64,000 nucleotides of DNA, from NCBI GenBank assembly GCA_041395865.1, contig JAWKZQ010000004.1:62001-126000 (forward strand), in the 5' to 3' direction. Below, piece by piece: positions 41,879-50,893 of this stretch. This stretch comes from IMCC2047 sp041395865. GTDB taxonomy: Bacteria > Pseudomonadota > Gammaproteobacteria > Pseudomonadales > IMCC2047. The translations under genes were made by a program, and so were the position numbers. Numbering within the stretch: position 1 is the stretch's first letter; every line of letters starts with the position of its first letter. The notes under the pieces were generated by a model. It was not told where the DNA came from, did no database searches, and worked only from the letters and a program-made list of their open reading frames with translations.

Positions 41879-43171
41879 TTATAAATTAGATACGTTTTCA
41901 CAGGGCGGGACTAAGATGTCATGTTCCCACTTCATATAAGCATCAAGGGGTTGCGGTCGACTAAAGTAATAACCTTGCGCATAATCACACCCCATGGCTT
42001 CTACAAGTTCAAAAGTTTCGCGATCTTCTACCCCTTCTGCCACAACTTCAAGCCCAAAGCTTTTCGCTAGTTGAACAATCAACCCGGCAATTTTACGGTC
42101 GGCCGGATTCGATTTAATGTTTTTAATAAATGACTGGTCAATCTTTACCTCATCAGCCTGGATATGTTTGAAATACTCCAGGGATGAGTAGCCTGTGCCG
42201 AAATCGTCGATAGAAATACGAACGCCCAACCTTTCGCGTAAACCAGCAAAAAGCTGCATTGTGTCTTGCAAATTCTGCATAAAAGCGGTTTCCGTAATTT
42301 CCAGTGTTAGCCGCTTGGGGTCAACGTTCCAAATTTTAATGTACTTCTCCACTTTATCGATAATGTCACCGATATCGCTACAGGCGGCGGATACGTTAAC
42401 GGAACAACCAAAGCCTGCCATATTTTTTGGGAAGCGGCTCATCGCACGCAAGGTGTTCTGAATAACCCATAACGTTATCGGCTGAATCAGCCCGGTCTGT
42501 TCTGCAACAGGGATAAATTCATTGGGCGAAATAAATTGATCATCGGCAAGCTGCCACCGCAGCAGCACTTCACTGGAATTGGATTCTTTATTACTGATAT
42601 TCACCTTCGGCTGATAAAAAAGTCGAAACTCATCATGCCCGATCGCCAGTTCCAGTGATTTTTCCAGCGCTCTTTTTTTTCTCACCCCGTCGCTCGAAGT
42701 TAATATCGAAACCCCCTGGCTGGACTGTTTGGCTTCACTTAAAGCATCTTCCGCCAACAAAAGCACATCAGTGGCAACAAAATTCTCCGGCCCTTCTAAG
42801 GCAACGCCCAGAACCGGCCGAACATGAATCTTTTTTTCTCCCCCAAAGCCCCTTTTGAGCAGCCTTATCACTTTATTGGCGGCCAGTTGTGCAACGGCCT
42901 GGTTGGCGAGTAACGGAAGAATCAAACAGAATTCATCGCCTCCGGTTCTATAAAGTCCGTTAATTGAGCGGATCGTCAGAAGTTCTTCATAAATTTCCAT
43001 CAGGACTTTATCACCCACCTCAAAGCCATGGATTTGATTTACGGAGAGAAAGTTCTGAATATCGCAAAGCAGGATACCCGTCACACCCTTTTGGTTCGAC
43101 AGGCTATTACCATGCTGCTCTAGAATGCCAATTAATTCTCGACGCTGGACAATGGGAGGGAGAGAAATCAT
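41879..43171 (-). CDS. GGDEF-EAL c-di-GMP protein
   Basis: A 430-residue cytosolic protein with a GGDEF domain (YRTGGDEFCLIL near residue 82) and an EAL domain (EVLLRW, ETAFMQ, DDFGTGYSSLEYFK, KIDQSFIKN, VAEGVED). Both active-site signatures are intact, with Val in the middle of the EAL triplet, so it may make and degrade c-di-GMP. No sensor domain precedes the GGDEF. Its ATG overlaps the HD-GYP stop by four bases. Confidence 0.93.
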   Translation of the reverse strand: MISLPPIVQRRELIGILEQHGNSLSNQKGVTGILLCDIQNFLSVNQIHGFEVGDKVLMEIYEELLTIRSINGLYRTGGDEFCLILPLLANQAVAQLAANKVIRLLKRGFGGEKKIHVRPVLGVALEGPENFVATDVLLLAEDALSEAKQSSQGVSILTSSDGVRKKRALEKSLELAIGHDEFRLFYQPKVNISNKESNSSEVLLRWQLADDQFISPNEFIPVAEQTGLIQPITLWVIQNTLRAMSRFPKNMAGFGCSVNVSAACSDIGDIIDKVEKYIKIWNVDPKRLTLEITETAFMQNLQDTMQLFAGLRERLGVRISIDDFGTGYSSLEYFKHIQADEVKIDQSFIKNIKSNPADRKIAGLIVQLAKSFGLEVVAEGVEDRETFELVEAMGCDYAQGYYFSRPQPLDAYMKWEHDILVPPCENVSNL

Positions 43172-44409
43172 AGGTACAGCGCTTCAGGATCAATATCATA
43201 GGCGCCTGGCTGCAGGCATTTATCAATAAATAAAGCGCTTCCATCAGCCGTCTGCTGGATCACTTTTAAATCAATAAACTCCATCGACTCCAGAGGGTTT
43301 TTATCGGCATCAAGAACCCGCATCACAACAGGTTTTAGCCTTAATTCACGGCCCTCTTCAATGACCACACACACCTCGCCCGTGTTGAGTTCCACCAGAC
43401 TACCAACAGGATAAATACCAATAGCCTGAATAAACTCTTCAACCAGTTCGGCCTGAAACTCGTAATCTCGCCACTCATATAATTTTTTCATTGCATGACT
43501 AGCCGAGCAGCCCACCGCATGAGGTCTGTCACTGGTAATTGCGTCGTAACAGTCTGCAATAGCGGCTATGCGGGCAAAAATAGGAATCTCATCACCCCGC
43601 AAGCCTTTTGGATACCCTTGCCCGTTATGCCGCTCATGATGATTGGCGACGATCTCCACCATTTCGGGATCACAAACCTGGCCTTCATCCAGCATCGACA
43701 AACTATAATCCACATGTTTTTTTGCGATTTCGAATTCTTCTGCCGACAGGCTGCCGGTCTTTTTGAGGATGTCTTTCGGTAACTCGGATTTACCTATATC
43801 ACAAAGTAACGTGCCCATTGCCAGGACTTTTAAGTCATCCTTCGGGAGACCAAGCTGGCGCCCGAGCGAAATGGCCCAAACAGAGGCACTAATACAGTGT
43901 TTATAGCTATAGCTGTCGCGTTGTTTAAGGTTGGCCATCCATATCATGGCATCGGGATTTCGGATGATGCTGTCAACCATCGGGTCTATTAATCCCTGAA
44001 TCTCTTTGATGGTTTCTTTGCTGGGTTTACCGGCAAACTTAAAAAGCTTTTGGGAAAAACGATTCAAATCCAGGTAAATTCGGCGAGCAACTTTCAGCTC
44101 ATTTTTGACACTGACCTTATTCTGATAACGGTTATGCCGACGCTGCGGCAAAATCTCATTTAACGTTTTGATTTTAGGTGGATTATCTTCAGTACGATTA
44201 GGTGTCTGCCTGGGGAGGTTTAACTTATTAATCGTCTTATCAATAACCACAAAATGGCAATACTGCCGAAGCATCTCGATTTCTTTTAAGCCATTTACCA
44301 AAAACCCTTGGAACATAAAGGGCGTTTCAAGCCATGAGCAATCAAGCTCTGCCACATACATCCCTATCCGAACTTCCGTGACAGGAATCTTGATTAACTG
44401 ACTTTTCAT
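43168..44409 (-). CDS. HD-GYP protein with DUF3391, altered HD motif
   Basis: A 413-residue protein: N-terminal DUF3391 (IPVTEVRIGMYVAELDCSWL), helical linker and HD-GYP domain. The GYP part is canonical (HHERHNGQGYPKGLRGDEIP), but the HD pair reads LLCDIGKSELP, with Cys in place of the metal-binding His. Phosphodiesterase activity is therefore uncertain. Start at 44409 is chosen by the family N-terminus; the ribosome binding site is weak. First gene of a two-gene c-di-GMP unit. Confidence 0.88.
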   Translation of the reverse strand: MKSQLIKIPVTEVRIGMYVAELDCSWLETPFMFQGFLVNGLKEIEMLRQYCHFVVIDKTINKLNLPRQTPNRTEDNPPKIKTLNEILPQRRHNRYQNKVSVKNELKVARRIYLDLNRFSQKLFKFAGKPSKETIKEIQGLIDPMVDSIIRNPDAMIWMANLKQRDSYSYKHCISASVWAISLGRQLGLPKDDLKVLAMGTLLCDIGKSELPKDILKKTGSLSAEEFEIAKKHVDYSLSMLDEGQVCDPEMVEIVANHHERHNGQGYPKGLRGDEIPIFARIAAIADCYDAITSDRPHAVGCSASHAMKKLYEWRDYEFQAELVEEFIQAIGIYPVGSLVELNTGEVCVVIEEGRELRLKPVVMRVLDADKNPLESMEFIDLKVIQQTADGSALFIDKCLQPGAYDIDPEALYL

Positions 44410-44549
44410 ATCAGGGACTCTACCCACAAACATTGCGATTACAATTTTGTTAAAAGTGTAGTACAGGAAAAGACCCGTGCTTATGCGGAAAGTACTTATT
44501 ACTTGTTCTATTTAAGTACAAACTCCCCGTCGATCTGAATATAACCGTC

Positions 44550-45022
44550 TCCTCGACCACCTATTCAATTTCGTCAACAGGCCGGTTACTTCGAGTCAAA
44601 TGGATAGTTTTCGACACGTATTACTATGCCTGCCTTAATCGAGCTCAGCTCGACATAACGACAACAGGCCAATAAGTAACGGTTTTTTGAACGGATCCAG
44701 CATTGTAGTGGGCGTTCCAACGTTCACCACTTTGCCCTTCAAGCCTATTAACGGAGGCAGCGTGCCTCCCCTTAATACGCCTCATCAAAGTTGAATAGCC
44801 ATTGCATCCTTTCCCGGCCCCACGCTTAAGTGGATATAATTGGTCACCACGCACCAGGCATACCGCTTGGTACCCTAATGCCCAACTCCGTTTTCCATTT
44901 CTGCAGGATTTCTAAATATTCGGGTAATCGCCGACGGCCAAAGAAACCGTATTGCGGTTATGTTTGCGCTGCGCCACTGGACACGGACCCTGTGGCACCG
45001 GAACCTTCGCCTTCCCTGGCAT
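44550..45022 (-). pseudogene. REP-associated tyrosine transposase, remnant C
   Basis: Begins MPGKAKVPVPQ at 45022 and is full of stops and shifts; recognisable parts are the RRIKGRHAASVNRLEGQSGE region and an ELN-V-AG-like stretch. The C-terminal third is missing or scrambled. It sits immediately downstream of the stomatin gene and is the most decayed of the three copies. Confidence 0.8.
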
Positions 45023-45041
45023 GCTTCCTCCTTGAAGCATC

Positions 45042-45058
45042 AAAAATAAATACGCCCT
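45042..45058 (+). repeat. RAYT-end repeat beside remnant C
   Basis: AAAAATAAATACGCCCT, a degenerate right-end repeat adjacent to the transposase remnant start, five bases from the stomatin stop. No left partner is visible. Confidence 0.75.
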
Positions 45059-45062
45059 CTTT

Positions 45063-45917
45063 CTACTTGAGGGCGCTACCCATGATGCCTCGAACCGCAG
45101 CCGGCAGGTCAGCAGGGATCAAAACCAGCTTACTGTTCTCGGATGAGGACATCTCTTTAACCGCATCGATATAGCGCTCCCCCAGCAAATACATTACCGG
45201 CAGCTCATTACCCTGTATGGCAGCAGTCACCTTATCAATAGCGGTCTGGCTGGCCTCAGCCAGGACAACCTGCGCCTGGGCATCTCGTCGGGAAGCCTCC
45301 AAGCGACCATCGGCTTCCAAAATAGCCGCTTCTTTCTGGCCTTCGGCCCGGGTCACCGTGGCCCGGCGGGCTCGCTCCGCGGCGGCCTGCTCCTCCATGG
45401 CTGCCTGCATGGTCGATGAAGGGTTAATATCCTGTATCTCTACTGTTTTTAACGTGATGCCCCAATCGGATATGTCATCGGAAATCATGGCCTTAAGCTT
45501 GGCCTTGATCTGGTCCCGCGAAGACAAGGCGTCATCCAGCGACATTTCGCCGACAATGGAGCGAAGCGTCGTTTGCACCAGTGTTTGAATCGCCAGGCGA
45601 AAATCCTCAACACCGTACACGGCTTTTTCGGGAGAAATGATATTGATGTAGGCTACAGCGTTAGCAATGATCACCGCGTTATCGCGCGTGATCACTTCCT
45701 GAGACGGGATATCCAGCACAATATCCTTAGTCGTGGCACGATACGCAACGGCATCGATATAAGGCACAATAATGTTCAAGCCGGGATTCAGCGTATTGTG
45801 ATATTTACCAAGCCGTTGAATAACCCACTTACTACCCTGGGGTACCAGTTTTACCCCCTTTACAATGGTAAAAGCGACAAGCGAGAGAAAAACGCCAACC
45901 AGTATTAATCCTTCCAT
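45063..45917 (-). CDS. SPFH/stomatin-like membrane protein (slipin/QmcA-like)
   Basis: A 284-residue protein with an N-terminal membrane anchor (MEGLILVGVFLSLVAFTIV), an SPFH domain (VPQGSKWVIQRLGKYHNTLNP, GEMSLDDALSSRDQI) and an Ala/Glu-rich helix (EEQAAAERARRATVTRAEGQ). Such proteins form membrane microdomain assemblies and regulate proteolysis with NfeD partners. It follows the nfeD gene by 25 bases on the same strand. Confidence 0.93.
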   Translation of the reverse strand: MEGLILVGVFLSLVAFTIVKGVKLVPQGSKWVIQRLGKYHNTLNPGLNIIVPYIDAVAYRATTKDIVLDIPSQEVITRDNAVIIANAVAYINIISPEKAVYGVEDFRLAIQTLVQTTLRSIVGEMSLDDALSSRDQIKAKLKAMISDDISDWGITLKTVEIQDINPSSTMQAAMEEQAAAERARRATVTRAEGQKEAAILEADGRLEASRRDAQAQVVLAEASQTAIDKVTAAIQGNELPVMYLLGERYIDAVKEMSSSENSKLVLIPADLPAAVRGIMGSALK

Positions 45918-45942
45918 TGATACATCCTTTGCTAGTTTGAAT

Positions 45943-46395
45943 TTATTTCTTTGTCACGATCAGGGTATTGCCCGAAACGTCCTGCACAACCACGCGGTCG
46001 CCGACAGCCACCGGTTGATCACAAATAAAACTCCACTCTTCGCTACCCATAATCGGCGTAGAAAAGCGCAGCTCTCCGCGTTTGTTTTCCAGTGGTGTCG
46101 AAATCACCTGGGCTGTCTGTCCAACAATCGCCTCGCGCGATAGCCCCGCTTTGGTTTTGTCGATGGATTTGGGTTTCAGGTATTTGAACCACAACCCGGT
46201 GAACGCCACAGAGGCAATGGTCCAGATAAGGAGCTGCAGCCAGATTGGCAGCTCCGGCAAAAACAATAATAAAACGCCGACCAGCAGCGCGCCCGCACCG
46301 AACCAGAGGGATACAAAACTGGGCAGCACGATTTCGATCATGATCAGTCCCATGCCCAACACCAGCCAGTGCCAATATAAAAGATTTAATTCCAT
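45943..46395 (-). CDS. NfeD-family membrane protein
   Basis: A 150-residue protein with three to four transmembrane segments in the first half and a C-terminal OB-fold (GQTAQVISTPLENKRGELRF, then VAVGDRVVVQDVSGNTLIV). It lacks the N-terminal ClpP-like protease domain of long NfeD. The ATG at 46395 with AGGAG upstream is chosen; the longer frame overlaps the divergent dusA promoter and is rejected. Confidence 0.9.
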   Translation of the reverse strand: MELNLLYWHWLVLGMGLIMIEIVLPSFVSLWFGAGALLVGVLLLFLPELPIWLQLLIWTIASVAFTGLWFKYLKPKSIDKTKAGLSREAIVGQTAQVISTPLENKRGELRFSTPIMGSEEWSFICDQPVAVGDRVVVQDVSGNTLIVTKK

Positions 46396-46502
46396 TTCAA
46401 ACGCTCTCCTGCCTCGGGAGTGACTGAGCTTAGACCAAAGCGCCGCATCAGGAAATGCTGCCGAAAAAAAAGTTATTCCCTCGAAGCTCAGGAGAGGCCG
46501 TG

Positions 46503-46508
46503 TATAAT
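46503..46508 (+). promoter_or_regulatory. -10 element of dusA
   Basis: TATAAT 25 bases before dusA, giving a very short leader; -35 not convincing. Confidence 0.45.
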
Positions 46509-46532
46509 CGCTTTTTCTAAACATTCCTGCTG

Positions 46533-47534
46533 ATGCCTGTGCCAGAAACCAAACCACACGCCCCCCTCAACCACCGCCTCTGCGTTGCCCCGATGCTGGA
46601 CTGGACGGATCGACACGACCGTTATTTCCTGCGCCTGTTCAGCCGTCACACCCTGCTCTACACTGAAATGATTACAACCGGCGCGCTGTTACATGGCGAC
46701 CGCGACTATTTACTGGGCTTCGATGACACCGAACACCCCGTTGCCCTGCAACTGGGCGGCAGTTCGCCGGCTGATTTAGCCGAGTGCAGCAAAATCGGCG
46801 AGGCTTGGGGCTACGATGAGATCAATCTGAATGTCGGTTGTCCCAGCGATCGGGTCCAGAACGGCGCCTTTGGCGCCTGCCTGATGGCCAAACCGGAGCT
46901 GGTGGCCGAGTGTCTGCAGCGTATGCAGGAAGCGGTGGATATTCCGGTAACCGTCAAACACCGCATCGGCATCGACGACCTGGACAGCTATGAACTATTA
47001 CAGCGTTTTATGGAAGTCGTCAGTGGCTCAGGCTGTTCCACCTTTATCATTCATGCCCGCAAGGCGTTCCTGCAAGGCCTCAGCCCCAAGGAAAATCGGG
47101 AAATACCGCCTCTCAAATACGATTGGGTTTACCAAATAAAAAAGGAATTCCCGGCGCTGGAAATAGTGATTAACGGCGGTATTAAAACCCTGGCCGATGC
47201 CCAGACCCACCTTGAGCAGGTGGACGGCGTGATGATCGGCCGAGAAGCCTACCACAACCCCTATATTCTGGCCGAGGCGGATGCTCTGCTCTTTGGCGCC
47301 CCGGATGAAAAACCGGACCGACACGAAATCCTGCAAAATTTTCTACCTTATGTGGAACAGGAAGTGGCAAAGGGTGTCCGTTTAACACATATGAGTAAAC
47401 ACATACTGGGACTTTTTCACGGCCAACCGGGCGGACGAAAATTCCGCCAGTACATCAGCGAAAATGCCCATAAAGCCGATGCGACCGCCAAGGTGCTCGA
47501 AGAGGCGGGAAATTTGGTGCCACAGTGTCTATAA
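46533..47534 (+). CDS. dusA: tRNA-dihydrouridine(20/20a) synthase
   Basis: FMN/NADPH enzyme reducing U20/U20a of tRNA. The 333 residues have CVAPMLDWTDRHDRYFLRLF at the N-terminus, the catalytic-Cys region NVGCPSDRVQNGAFGACLM, KHRIGIDD and the FMN-binding INGGIKTL and GVMIGREAYHNPYIL. The DWTDRH signature is typical of DusA rather than DusB or DusC. Divergent from nfeD. Confidence 0.95.
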   Translation: MPVPETKPHAPLNHRLCVAPMLDWTDRHDRYFLRLFSRHTLLYTEMITTGALLHGDRDYLLGFDDTEHPVALQLGGSSPADLAECSKIGEAWGYDEINLNVGCPSDRVQNGAFGACLMAKPELVAECLQRMQEAVDIPVTVKHRIGIDDLDSYELLQRFMEVVSGSGCSTFIIHARKAFLQGLSPKENREIPPLKYDWVYQIKKEFPALEIVINGGIKTLADAQTHLEQVDGVMIGREAYHNPYILAEADALLFGAPDEKPDRHEILQNFLPYVEQEVAKGVRLTHMSKHILGLFHGQPGGRKFRQYISENAHKADATAKVLEEAGNLVPQCL

Positions 47535-47591
47535 TGCCAGATACGGCGTTAATCAGCCGTATCACCCCGTCGTAACCAAGAGATTTATCGC

Positions 47592-48584
47592 GTGACAATC
47601 AGCAAACTTGAACAACTCAAAGCCATGACCGTTGTGGTAGCCGACACGGGCGAAATTAATGCCATGAAGGCCTACCAACCGGAAGATGCCACCACCAACC
47701 CTTCCCTGCTTTTCAAAGTCGCTCAAAACCCCGAGTACACGGATTATATTGTCGAAGCCGTGGAATGGGCACATCAACAGGGCGGCACGGAAGAGCAACG
47801 TCTGCAAAACACCCTGCACAAGTTTGCCGTCAATATTGGCGTTGAAATCCTGAAGATCGTTCCGGGCCGTGTATCCACCGAAGTGGATGCCCGTCTTTCC
47901 TTCGACACCGAGGCCAGCATTGCCCAGGCGCAACGCATTATTGAGTTGTACGAACAGGCCGGTATTTCCCGGGATCGTGTACTGATTAAGATCGCCTCGA
48001 CCTGGGAAGGTATCAAAGCCGCCGAACAGCTGGAAAAACAGGGTATCAACTGTAACCTGACCCTGCTGTTCAACTTCACCCAGGCAGTGGCCTGTGCGGA
48101 AGCGGGCGTTACGCTGATCTCGCCTTTTGTCGGCCGTATCCTGGATTGGTACAAGAAGAACACCGGACGCGACCACTACCCGGCTGCCGAAGACCCCGGC
48201 GTGCTGTCCGTGTCACGCATCTACAACTACTATAAGCAGTTTGGTTACAACACCATCGTGATGGGAGCCAGCTTCCGCAATGCCGGCGAGATTGAGCACC
48301 TGGCTGGCTGCGACCGCCTCACTATCAGTCCGCAATTGATGCAGGAACTGCAGGAAGACACAGGGACGCTGGAACGTAAACTTTCACCGGAGTCGACGCC
48401 CGATTCCGAACGTCACCCTGAAATTACCGAAAACAGCTTCCGCTGGCTGCTTAACGAAGATCCGATGGCAACGGAAAAGCTCGCCGAGGGTATTCGAAAC
48501 TTCGCCATTGACCAGGGCAAACTGGAACAATTTATTATCGACATGGACTGCTACAGTGATCGAGCAAATCAAGCAGTTCTTTAA
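47592..48584 (+). CDS. tal: Transaldolase
   Basis: Pentose phosphate pathway transaldolase of the TalB subfamily, 330 residues. The Schiff-base Lys is in RVLIKIASTWEGIKAAE near residue 133; also present are DATTNPSLL, NLTLLFNFTQAVACAEAGV and SPFVGRILDWYKKNTG. It starts with GTG (47592), supported by the conserved N-terminus SKLEQLKAMT. The TerB-like gene starts inside its last codons. Confidence 0.96.
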   Translation: MTISKLEQLKAMTVVVADTGEINAMKAYQPEDATTNPSLLFKVAQNPEYTDYIVEAVEWAHQQGGTEEQRLQNTLHKFAVNIGVEILKIVPGRVSTEVDARLSFDTEASIAQAQRIIELYEQAGISRDRVLIKIASTWEGIKAAEQLEKQGINCNLTLLFNFTQAVACAEAGVTLISPFVGRILDWYKKNTGRDHYPAAEDPGVLSVSRIYNYYKQFGYNTIVMGASFRNAGEIEHLAGCDRLTISPQLMQELQEDTGTLERKLSPESTPDSERHPEITENSFRWLLNEDPMATEKLAEGIRNFAIDQGKLEQFIIDMDCYSDRANQAVL

Positions 48585-49014
48585 GCACAACCTTGCTATG
48601 GACGCGGGGGATAAGCCCCCCCGCGACGACACCCTCAAGCTGACCACAGCTGCATTACTGATCGAAGTATCTCGCGCCGACTATGACCTGGATGCCGCTG
48701 AAAAAGCGAGCATCGTTGACAGGCTCCGTGAAATCTTCCAACTCAGCCCCGTTGAACTGGATTCCCTGGTAAAGCTCGCCGAACAGCAGGTTCAAGAGAG
48801 CACGTCCCTTTATCAGTTCACCCGCCTGGTGAATGATTTTTACGATTACGAGCAGAAGTTAGCGCTGATTAGCGGTATGTGGCAGGTAGCCTATGCCGAC
48901 GGCAACATTGATCGTTACGAAGAACACTTGATTCGAAAAGTAGCCGAATTGATTTACGTCGCCCATAAGGACTTCATCCGACTGAAGCTCAGCGCTGCAC
49001 AAGCCAGCGAATAA
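48556..49014 (+). CDS. TerB-like protein (COG4103)
   Basis: A 152-residue helical protein with the TerB fold: AALLIEVSRADYDLDAAEKA and the second repeat LISGMWQVAYADGNIDRYEE, each with Asp-rich turns that may bind metal. Soluble. Often called tellurite resistance TerB-like, but no other ter gene is present. A GTG at 48556 within the end of tal, with GGA eight bases upstream, is the likely start. Confidence 0.8.
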   Translation: MIEQIKQFFKHNLAMDAGDKPPRDDTLKLTTAALLIEVSRADYDLDAAEKASIVDRLREIFQLSPVELDSLVKLAEQQVQESTSLYQFTRLVNDFYDYEQKLALISGMWQVAYADGNIDRYEEHLIRKVAELIYVAHKDFIRLKLSAAQASE

Positions 49015-49048
49015 GCGTGTTTAAAACAGGACCAAAGAAGCGCCTGGG

Positions 49049-49531
49049 TCAGGAAGACTCCAGCATTTTTACGAGCTCCTGGAATTTTTCCTTGTTGTCA
49101 TCACTCAACCCCATTAGGATTTTGTGAGCTTCCAGCACCCGGTCTTTCGCCTCTTCCTCCGAAGACTCCTGCGAAGGCAACTCCGCCAATTGGGCCGCTT
49201 CTGAGATAGGCTGTTCAATAATGTTGAACACCTGATCAAAACTCATGCTCATCAACAAGCGGGTAATATCTTCGTGGGTAGAAACAATCGTTGGTTTCCA
49301 GCCAAAAGCCTTTTGGGTAAGAATCGACGTTTTGGCCAGGAAGCCCAGCGAGGTGCTATCAATTCCCTCGGTTTCGGTAAGGTCGATAATGACGGCTTTC
49401 AAATCGGGGATTGAAACCATCTTTTCCAGGAAAATATCGAGCGCCGCGCACAGGGTCAGGCGTACGTCACCCTGAAATTTGAGTACATACGCGCCATCGT
49501 TTTTCGCAACAAGTATCTTGCCAGAGTTCAT
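49049..49531 (-). CDS. STAS-domain anti-sigma-factor antagonist, HsbA-like
   Basis: A 160-residue protein: STAS domain with the phosphorylatable Ser region IDLTETEGIDSTSLGFLAKT, then an acidic Glu-rich helical tail (EEEAKDRVLEAHKILMGLSD). In Pseudomonas, HsbA is switched by the PP2C phosphatase HsbR and affects flagellar gene expression and biofilm through FlgM. Here it follows the HsbR-like gene by nine bases. The target anti-sigma factor is not visible. Confidence 0.82.
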   Translation of the reverse strand: MNSGKILVAKNDGAYVLKFQGDVRLTLCAALDIFLEKMVSIPDLKAVIIDLTETEGIDSTSLGFLAKTSILTQKAFGWKPTIVSTHEDITRLLMSMSFDQVFNIIEQPISEAAQLAELPSQESSEEEAKDRVLEAHKILMGLSDDNKEKFQELVKMLESS

Positions 49532-49540
49532 GAGAGAAAA

Positions 49541-50728
49541 TTATACCGTCCGCAGGCTCAACACTGAAATATCATCGGGTGCACGACGAATCTTATCTTC
49601 CCCCAGCGTATCGATGATTTTATCGACGCGGTGGTCTGAATCTTTAACCAGCTTCAACAGGTACTCTTCCTTTTCCTTGAGGCTTTGCTGGGGAAGAATT
49701 TCCAGGACGCCATCGGAAAAGACCGTCAGGCCGAACTGCTTTGGTAGTTTGAGATACCGGTCTTCGTATTCAGCCCCTTCGAACATGCCTACCGGCAAGC
49801 CCCGCCCTTCCAGAAACTTCACTTCACCCTGACAGGTCATAACCGCCTGAGGGAAATGGCCGCCGTAACTGTAATTAAGCTGTCGCTTTTCGCGATCAAT
49901 GACGCCCAGGAAAATTGTCAGGTGGCGCCCAAGGTCCGCATCCAGCAGGTTTTTATTGATCCAACGCAGCATCCAGGCGGCCGAATTCACTTCGCGTTTT
50001 TGTTTCTGCTGGAAATGACGCCGCGAACGAACGGAAAGCTGTTTCATCAAGACCGTAACAAACGCCGACGAAGCGCCGTGCCCGGTCACATCTGCCAGAA
50101 AAAATACCAGTTTGTTGTCGCTCACCTGGTGGTATTCGACATAATCACCCGATAAATAATCGGCAGGGATGATACGGTGGGAAAACTGGTAGTTGAAAAT
50201 CTTGTAGGGCGAAACCGGCAACATGCGTTGCTGGACCAGTTTACCGGCCTGCTGATCGGACTGGATTTCTTCCAAGCGCTTTTGCAATTCCCGGTTTGCC
50301 GTTTCAAGCTGGTGCCTGTAGTTGCGGTTTTCCAACATCAGCTGCACATGCTTCAGGCTGTTGCGTACCGAAAAAAGCACCATTTCCGGATGGAACGGTT
50401 TACGCAGATAATCCATCACATTGAGCTTGAGAGCCTCTGCCGTTTGCGCCGCGTTACTGTGATGGGATAACACGATAACCGGCATGTGCGGGTACTTGGC
50501 GCACAAATCCTTCAGTAGTTTCAAGGTATCGGAATCGCTGAGACCCAGATCCAGGATGACCAGATCAACCTGGTTCCATTGCAGGAACGTAAAAGCCGCG
50601 GGCAGGTCATTGACGCAGGAAGTTTCGTAACCGCTTTCAGTCAAACAATCGACGATCTGCTGCTCAGACTCCGGGTCATCATTGATGATCAACAGATGCG
50701 GGGAGTTAGCGGTTGAAGGGTTGAACAT
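49541..50728 (-). CDS. Response regulator-PP2C phosphatase, HsbR-like
   Basis: A 395-residue fusion: receiver domain (LLIINDDPESEQ, phospho-Asp in DLVILDLGLSD, PVIVLSHHSN), a coiled-coil linker (residues about 135-160) and a SpoIIE/PP2C phosphatase domain (GDYVEYHQVSDNKLVFFLAD, DVTGHGASSAFVTVLMKQL). It likely dephosphorylates the STAS protein next door. No kinase domain is present. Confidence 0.9.
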   Translation of the reverse strand: MFNPSTANSPHLLIINDDPESEQQIVDCLTESGYETSCVNDLPAAFTFLQWNQVDLVILDLGLSDSDTLKLLKDLCAKYPHMPVIVLSHHSNAAQTAEALKLNVMDYLRKPFHPEMVLFSVRNSLKHVQLMLENRNYRHQLETANRELQKRLEEIQSDQQAGKLVQQRMLPVSPYKIFNYQFSHRIIPADYLSGDYVEYHQVSDNKLVFFLADVTGHGASSAFVTVLMKQLSVRSRRHFQQKQKREVNSAAWMLRWINKNLLDADLGRHLTIFLGVIDREKRQLNYSYGGHFPQAVMTCQGEVKFLEGRGLPVGMFEGAEYEDRYLKLPKQFGLTVFSDGVLEILPQQSLKEKEEYLLKLVKDSDHRVDKIIDTLGEDKIRRAPDDISVLSLRTV

Positions 50729-50848
50729 AAAGTATCGGGACGGGTTCCGAATTATCGTGATTTTTCGATAAAAAAAAGGCGTTTTTGGGAGCCCTGATTC
50801 ATACCTGCCAACATACTCTCAAGCTCTGGCAGGTTCAAGCCTATGACT

Positions 50849-50876
50849 TAAAAAAACCGGCATCTCTGCCGGTTTT
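50849..50876 (-). terminator. Intrinsic terminator after the mlaA-like gene
   Basis: AAAACCGGCA and its complement around a four-base loop, followed on the minus strand by seven T. Confidence 0.92.
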
Positions 50877-50893
50877 AATATTCTGCGCACTTT

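Noticed and set aside
37075..45060. Prophage or integron
   Set aside because: No phage structural genes, integrase or attC-like sites were found; the repeated elements are RAYT ends.
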